Of a stretch of DNA of 9,001 nt, positions 6,376 through 9,001 are shown piece after piece; the stretch's first letter is position 1, and each line of letters begins with the position of its first letter. The stretch is taken from contig SXZN01000076.1 of the NCBI GenBank assembly GCA_005787865.1, forward strand, positions 1 to 9,001. The letters run 5' to 3'. Both the position numbers and the translations under genes were made by a program. Under the pieces are notes generated by a model, which was not told where the DNA came from, ran no database searches, and saw only the letters and a list, made by a program, of their open reading frames with translations. Origin of the DNA: Opitutaceae bacterium (GTDB lineage Bacteria; Verrucomicrobiota; Verrucomicrobiia; Opitutales; Opitutaceae).

Positions 6376-7275
6376 ATGAATGCTCAGCGTCTCCAAGGTC
6401 TTGTTTTTAGTTTCAGCGCGCTTGGGGTGGCCTTCGCCGCTACTACGCTGGGCCGTTTTTTGCCACAGTCTGAACTTATCGTTCTGGCCGCGCTCATCGT
6501 GGTTTTAGGTATTCCCCATGGGGCGATGGATACGATTTTTGCCCAAAAGCTTTACGGTATTCGCACGCCTTGGGCTTGGGCTCGTTTTGGCCTAGTTTAC
6601 CTTTTGCTCGCATCCCTCGTGGTGGGACTATGGGCTTGGGTCCCCGCCGTGTTCTTGGCGGGCTTTCTGATCATCTCTATCGCGCATTTTTCAGGTGATC
6701 CTGCCGAGGGCACTCCGCTGCTTGCCCGGATATTATATGGCGGCGCTGTCCTCGTTCTGCCGAATATTTGGCACGAGGACGAGATTACTGCGTTATTTTC
6801 TAAGCTGGTCGGAACCCCAGCAGCTGGTGCCATTGTCCCGATTTTAGTAGGGCTGACTTGGCCTTGGTTAATCGGCCTCGTGCTTGCGATAGCCGAGCGT
6901 TGGCGGAACGATAAGTTAACCGCCTTTGAATTCGCCTCAGTTGGGCTGCTGGCGTGCGTGGCCCCTCCGCTACTATCGTTCACGCTTTTTTTCTGCGGAA
7001 TGCATAGCGCTCGTCATATGATTCGCGTCTTCATTTATTCCGGACGAGCTTCATGGCGTTTTTTATTGTTAGCCTCGCTCCTTCCCCTGCTCGGTGTGGC
7101 CTGTGCATCGGTGGTCGCTTGGTACTTTATGAGGAGTACGCCCTTGGACGAACGAATGGTGCAGATCGTATTTGTGGGGCTGGCGGCGCTTACCGTGCCG
7201 CACATGGCCTTAGTGGAGAGAGTAAGGCTTAGGGCTTGGTTGCAAGAGTCGCCACCAGCTTCGAAGCACGGGTAA
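6376..7275 (+). CDS. blh: Beta-carotene 15,15'-dioxygenase, Brp/Blh family
   Basis: This integral membrane iron-dependent oxygenase cleaves beta-carotene at its centre into two retinal molecules, supplying the rhodopsin chromophore. The 299-aa, strongly hydrophobic product has many predicted helices. The four family histidines are present: His48 in GIPHGAMD, His104 in SIAHFSGD, and His210 and His214 in FFCGMHSARH. Their spacing matches the iron ligands described for bacterial Blh. It closes the crtE-I-B-Y-blh run. Only a weak purine cluster (CGGA) precedes the ATG, which lies 13 bases after crtY. No clear T-rich terminator follows. The next gene converges from the other strand. Confidence 0.95.
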   Translation: MNAQRLQGLVFSFSALGVAFAATTLGRFLPQSELIVLAALIVVLGIPHGAMDTIFAQKLYGIRTPWAWARFGLVYLLLASLVVGLWAWVPAVFLAGFLIISIAHFSGDPAEGTPLLARILYGGAVLVLPNIWHEDEITALFSKLVGTPAAGAIVPILVGLTWPWLIGLVLAIAERWRNDKLTAFEFASVGLLACVAPPLLSFTLFFCGMHSARHMIRVFIYSGRASWRFLLLASLLPLLGVACASVVAWYFMRSTPLDERMVQIVFVGLAALTVPHMALVERVRLRAWLQESPPASKHG

Positions 7276-7332
7276 ATTTACGGCCGGCTTAACTGTAATA
7301 TCGAATCTGCGGACGAATGATTTTCGGTTGAT

Positions 7333-7363
7333 CCATCGACGGGCACAATGAGCAGGTCGATGG
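7333..7363. repeat. Inverted repeat between convergent genes
   Basis: CCATCGAC (7333-7340) and its complement GTCGATGG (7356-7363) flank a 15-base loop in the 94-base gap between blh and the minus-strand gene ending at 7370. Neither strand has a T run after the stem, so it is not a classical terminator. It could still slow polymerase from either side. Confidence 0.35.
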
Positions 7364-7369
7364 CGTTGG

Positions 7370-7912
7370 TTAATGGTTAGGTAGGGCCGTTTTAATCAGA
7401 ACCTGTAGCCAGAGTTCAGTTTCGCCAGCAATGCCGTGCGTGGTGAGTTTTTCGGCGATGAGCTCGCGGGCTGGTTCCATCACCTGATGCCGGGGGTCAG
7501 GCGGAAATTCTGGGCGGACGCTCCGGCAGAGGGCCCAGCAGGCCCACGTGCGCCAGCGACGTTGTTCGCGTCGCGGCTCGTTCATCCGGTCCGCGAGGTG
7601 CTGGAAATGCACGCGGGGGTTGCCGATAAAGACATCCGGCGGCGTGTGTCGCAAAAACCAGGTCATAGCCTCATAAGGCAAGGGCCAGTCACGCAACACG
7701 GGTTCATCGCCCCGGAGATCAGCTAACAGCGCTCGATCTAATTTCAAAATAGCGCGGGCCGCTTGCCCATTTTGCCAGAGAAAATGACCGTAGGTGAGAG
7801 CCGTGAGATAAAAGGCGCCGTCTCGGGCGGAGCCGTGCGCGGAGAGGGCACTCGCGGCCATCTGCGCGGGCGGGACCGGAAGATGGGGGCAGGGGGGTAA
7901 ACCAAGCGACAT
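7370..7912 (-). CDS. Conserved-looking hypothetical protein, soluble, one helical-repeat-like segment
   Basis: The product is 180 aa with no signal peptide or transmembrane helix. After a Pro-rich start (residues 1-18), residues 33-62 read as a TPR-like helix pair (LTALTYGHFLWQNGQAARA, then ILKLDRALL). Next come RDWPLPYEAMTWFLRHTPPD, FIGNPRVHFQHLADRM, and a basic Trp-rich helix with RTWACWALCR. The dense Trp, His and Arg pattern in residues 75-133 looks like a conserved core and resembles hypothetical proteins I associate with Opitutales, but no function is known to me. It converges on blh and is divergent from the acyltransferase gene at 7996, sharing an 83-base upstream region. No Shine-Dalgarno sequence is visible before its ATG (7910-7912). 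A competing + strand ORF (7436-7726) is lower quality. Confidence 0.72.
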   Translation of the reverse strand: MSLGLPPCPHLPVPPAQMAASALSAHGSARDGAFYLTALTYGHFLWQNGQAARAILKLDRALLADLRGDEPVLRDWPLPYEAMTWFLRHTPPDVFIGNPRVHFQHLADRMNEPRREQRRWRTWACWALCRSVRPEFPPDPRHQVMEPARELIAEKLTTHGIAGETELWLQVLIKTALPNH

Positions 7913-7995
7913 GGGACGAGGGTCTTAAGTGATGGAGGCCGGCACAAGTTTAACTTGGCGACTGGCCTACGTTCCCTGCATAAAAGGTTAGAAGC

Positions 7996-8652
7996 ATGGA
8001 AAACCCTGACACCATTAATGTGGTAAGCGGTTGGCGCCGTCTGTTGCTCTGGCTGGTGGCGACAATCTTGCGGCTGTGGTGCCGGACATTGCGTTTTGAA
8101 GCTAATGCCGCCACGCAAGCGCGCTTGGCCAATGCGGACGAGGCGATGGCGATCGTTATCTGGCACAATCGGCTTTTTATTTCGGCGGAATATTTTAGCC
8201 GCTACCGGACGCGCCGCAGTGTTTATGCTCTGGTCAGTGCCAGCAAGGATGGGGCCTTAATCGCGGAATTTTACCGGATGGTGGGGCTCAAGCCATTGCG
8301 CGGCTCGAGTAGCAATTTCGCTCGGGAATCGGGCAAGGCGCTCATCGAGGTGATGCGGGCGGGTCACGATATTGGCATTACCCCCGACGGCCCGCGCGGT
8401 CCGATGTATGAAGTGAAGCCGGGAGCTTTAGTGGTCACGCGCCGCACCAATTCCCCCATGCTCTTAATTGGCGCTGAATTTATGTGGGCCAAGCGTCTGC
8501 GGAGTTGGGATCGGATTTATATTCCTTGGCCCTTTTCTCGAGTCGTTATGCGTTGCACGATCTTGCCGGCCAAAAAAGCAAATGGCGAGAAGTGGGATGT
8601 CGCCGAGGTACGGGCCGAATTGCTGGCGATTAATCCGGATCACCTGGATTAA
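7996..8652 (+). CDS. DUF374-type lysophospholipid acyltransferase family protein
   Basis: The 218-aa product has an N-terminal hydrophobic anchor (about residues 15-30) and the signatures of the DUF374/LPLAT branch. These are IVIWHNRL (Trp56-His57), LVSASKDGALIAEF (Ser83, Asp85, Gly86), KPLRGSSS (Arg102-Gly103-Ser104) and GITPDGPRGPMYEV (Pro130 to Pro136). Members act at the cytoplasmic membrane face and transfer acyl chains onto lipid or lipid A-type acceptors; the acceptor here is not known. The usual acyltransferase HxxxxD appears modified, as is normal in this subfamily. It is probably unrelated to the phototrophy genes. A partial ribosome site (AGAAG) precedes the ATG. Candidate promoter hexamers TTGGCG (7955-7960) and CATAAA (7979-7984) with 18-base spacing are weak. 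Confidence 0.88.
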   Translation: MENPDTINVVSGWRRLLLWLVATILRLWCRTLRFEANAATQARLANADEAMAIVIWHNRLFISAEYFSRYRTRRSVYALVSASKDGALIAEFYRMVGLKPLRGSSSNFARESGKALIEVMRAGHDIGITPDGPRGPMYEVKPGALVVTRRTNSPMLLIGAEFMWAKRLRSWDRIYIPWPFSRVVMRCTILPAKKANGEKWDVAEVRAELLAINPDHLD

Positions 8653-8688
8653 TCGCGGGATTTTCTGGGCTAAACGCCACCGGTCACC

Positions 8689-8726
8689 TGGAACGCGCCG
8701 GCGGCCGGCGAAGGCCGCAAGCGGCC
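8689..8726. repeat. GC-rich hairpins between convergent genes, possible terminator
   Basis: Between the acyltransferase stop and the minus-strand stop lies a GC-rich block. GGCCGC (8713-8718) pairs with GCGGCC (8721-8726), leaving a tight loop. An adjacent ccggcggccgg-type block upstream can also fold. The last bases coincide with the minus-strand TAG. There is no T run on either strand, so assignment as a bidirectional terminator is tentative. Confidence 0.35.
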
Positions 8727-9001
8727 TAGAAAGCCGGAACGACCGTGATACTTTGGCCGGGCGCGGTGACAAAGTCATGGCCCTGATTCCAGGCGACATC
8801 GTTTACTAGTAATTTAAAAATCACGGGCTCAGCGGCATTTTTAATGGCGATGGTCCACAGGTCGGGGCTGACGCAATCCATGGCTAAACCCTGTTGCCAG
8901 CTTAGGCCCGGACCGGCGCCGCGGAGATAAAGATGTTGGCCGAAGCCCACATCGAATTTGGCGGAAATAAAAGTAACGGGCGGTTCGGCCGTTGCCCCGA
9001 T
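8726..9001 (-). CDS. C-terminal end of a protein with a carbohydrate-binding-like beta domain, truncated by window edge
   Basis: The frame is open from base 9001 down to the TAG at 8726-8728, giving 91 residues with no start codon required; the gene begins outside the window. The visible part reads PVTFISAKFDVGFGQHLYLR, then GAGPGLSWQQGLAM, a WTIAIKN strand, PVIFKLLVND and VAWNQGHDF, ending ITVVPAF. The alternation of hydrophobic strands, the G-x-x-L-x-x-x-G-x-G-x-x-L-x-W centre and the late FKLL strand resemble the starch-binding CBM20 type of beta-sandwich (function: glycan binding attached to a longer enzyme or wall protein). This is a fold-level resemblance only. An internal GTG at 8950 is a poor start because conserved-looking strand sequence lies upstream of it. 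Confidence 0.7.
   Translation of the reverse strand: MGATAEPPVTFISAKFDVGFGQHLYLRGAGPGLSWQQGLAMDCVSPDLWTIAIKNAAEPVIFKLLVNDVAWNQGHDFVTAPGQSITVVPAF

Noticed and set aside
6597..6983. Minus-strand 128-aa ORF opposite blh
   Set aside because: blh has all four iron-ligand histidines in frame through this region; the antisense ORF has no domain-like pattern.
7436..7726. + strand 96-aa ORF opposite the hypothetical minus-strand gene
   Set aside because: The minus-strand frame is longer and has patterned helices and conserved-looking blocks; the + frame looks like its shadow.
7744..8168. Minus-strand 140-aa ORF spanning the 7913-7995 gap
   Set aside because: It overlaps the starts of two better genes on both sides, is Arg/Pro-rich and shows no motif.
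1..9001. CRISPR arrays, tRNA or rRNA genes, riboswitches
   Set aside because: No regularly spaced direct repeats, no cloverleaf-like or rRNA-like stretches were seen on either strand; the gaps between genes are short and explained by hairpins or promoter-like elements.

Overview
The window carries a compact light-harvesting cassette: a green-tuned proteorhodopsin-type proton pump, followed by a complete set of genes that turns isoprenoid precursors into its chromophore, retinal. Gene order on the + strand is two tiny membrane-protein ORFs, rhodopsin, a strong terminator, then crtE-crtI-crtB-crtY-blh. The last five are tightly packed (overlaps or gaps of at most 13 bases) and look like one operon. 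The path runs from GGPP through phytoene, lycopene and beta-carotene to retinal. No carotenoid hydroxylase, ketolase or isopentenyl-diphosphate isomerase is present, so the cluster looks dedicated to retinal.

Layout. Bases 1-354 are the 3' end of an IS3-family insertion sequence, including the last part of its transposase and a probable right end. Bases 384-440 look like a second, decayed copy of the same IS tail. An AT-rich stretch (about 440-1022) holds two overlapping small membrane-protein genes, one of 61 aa and one of 44 aa. Rhodopsin is at 1023-1820, with a 13-bp perfect-stem terminator at 1837-1872. The crt/blh operon fills 1913-7275. Beyond it the content looks like ordinary chromosome: a conserved-looking hypothetical gene on the minus strand (7370-7912), a divergent DUF374-type lysophospholipid acyltransferase (7996-8652), and the C-terminal end of a minus-strand protein with a carbohydrate-binding-like beta domain, cut by the window edge (8726-9001).

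Organism. The window is a Gram-negative type genome with GC-rich crt genes. The acyltransferase, the hypothetical protein at 7370-7912 and the terminal beta domain resemble proteins I associate with Verrucomicrobiota, especially Opitutales, probably aquatic. This is recollection of family style rather than a search result, so moderate-to-low confidence. Most starts lack a clear Shine-Dalgarno sequence.

Interpretation. IS debris on one side, a sharp composition change, and a self-contained function are consistent with a laterally acquired phototrophy island. The least explained part is the pair of small coupled membrane ORFs directly upstream of the rhodopsin.
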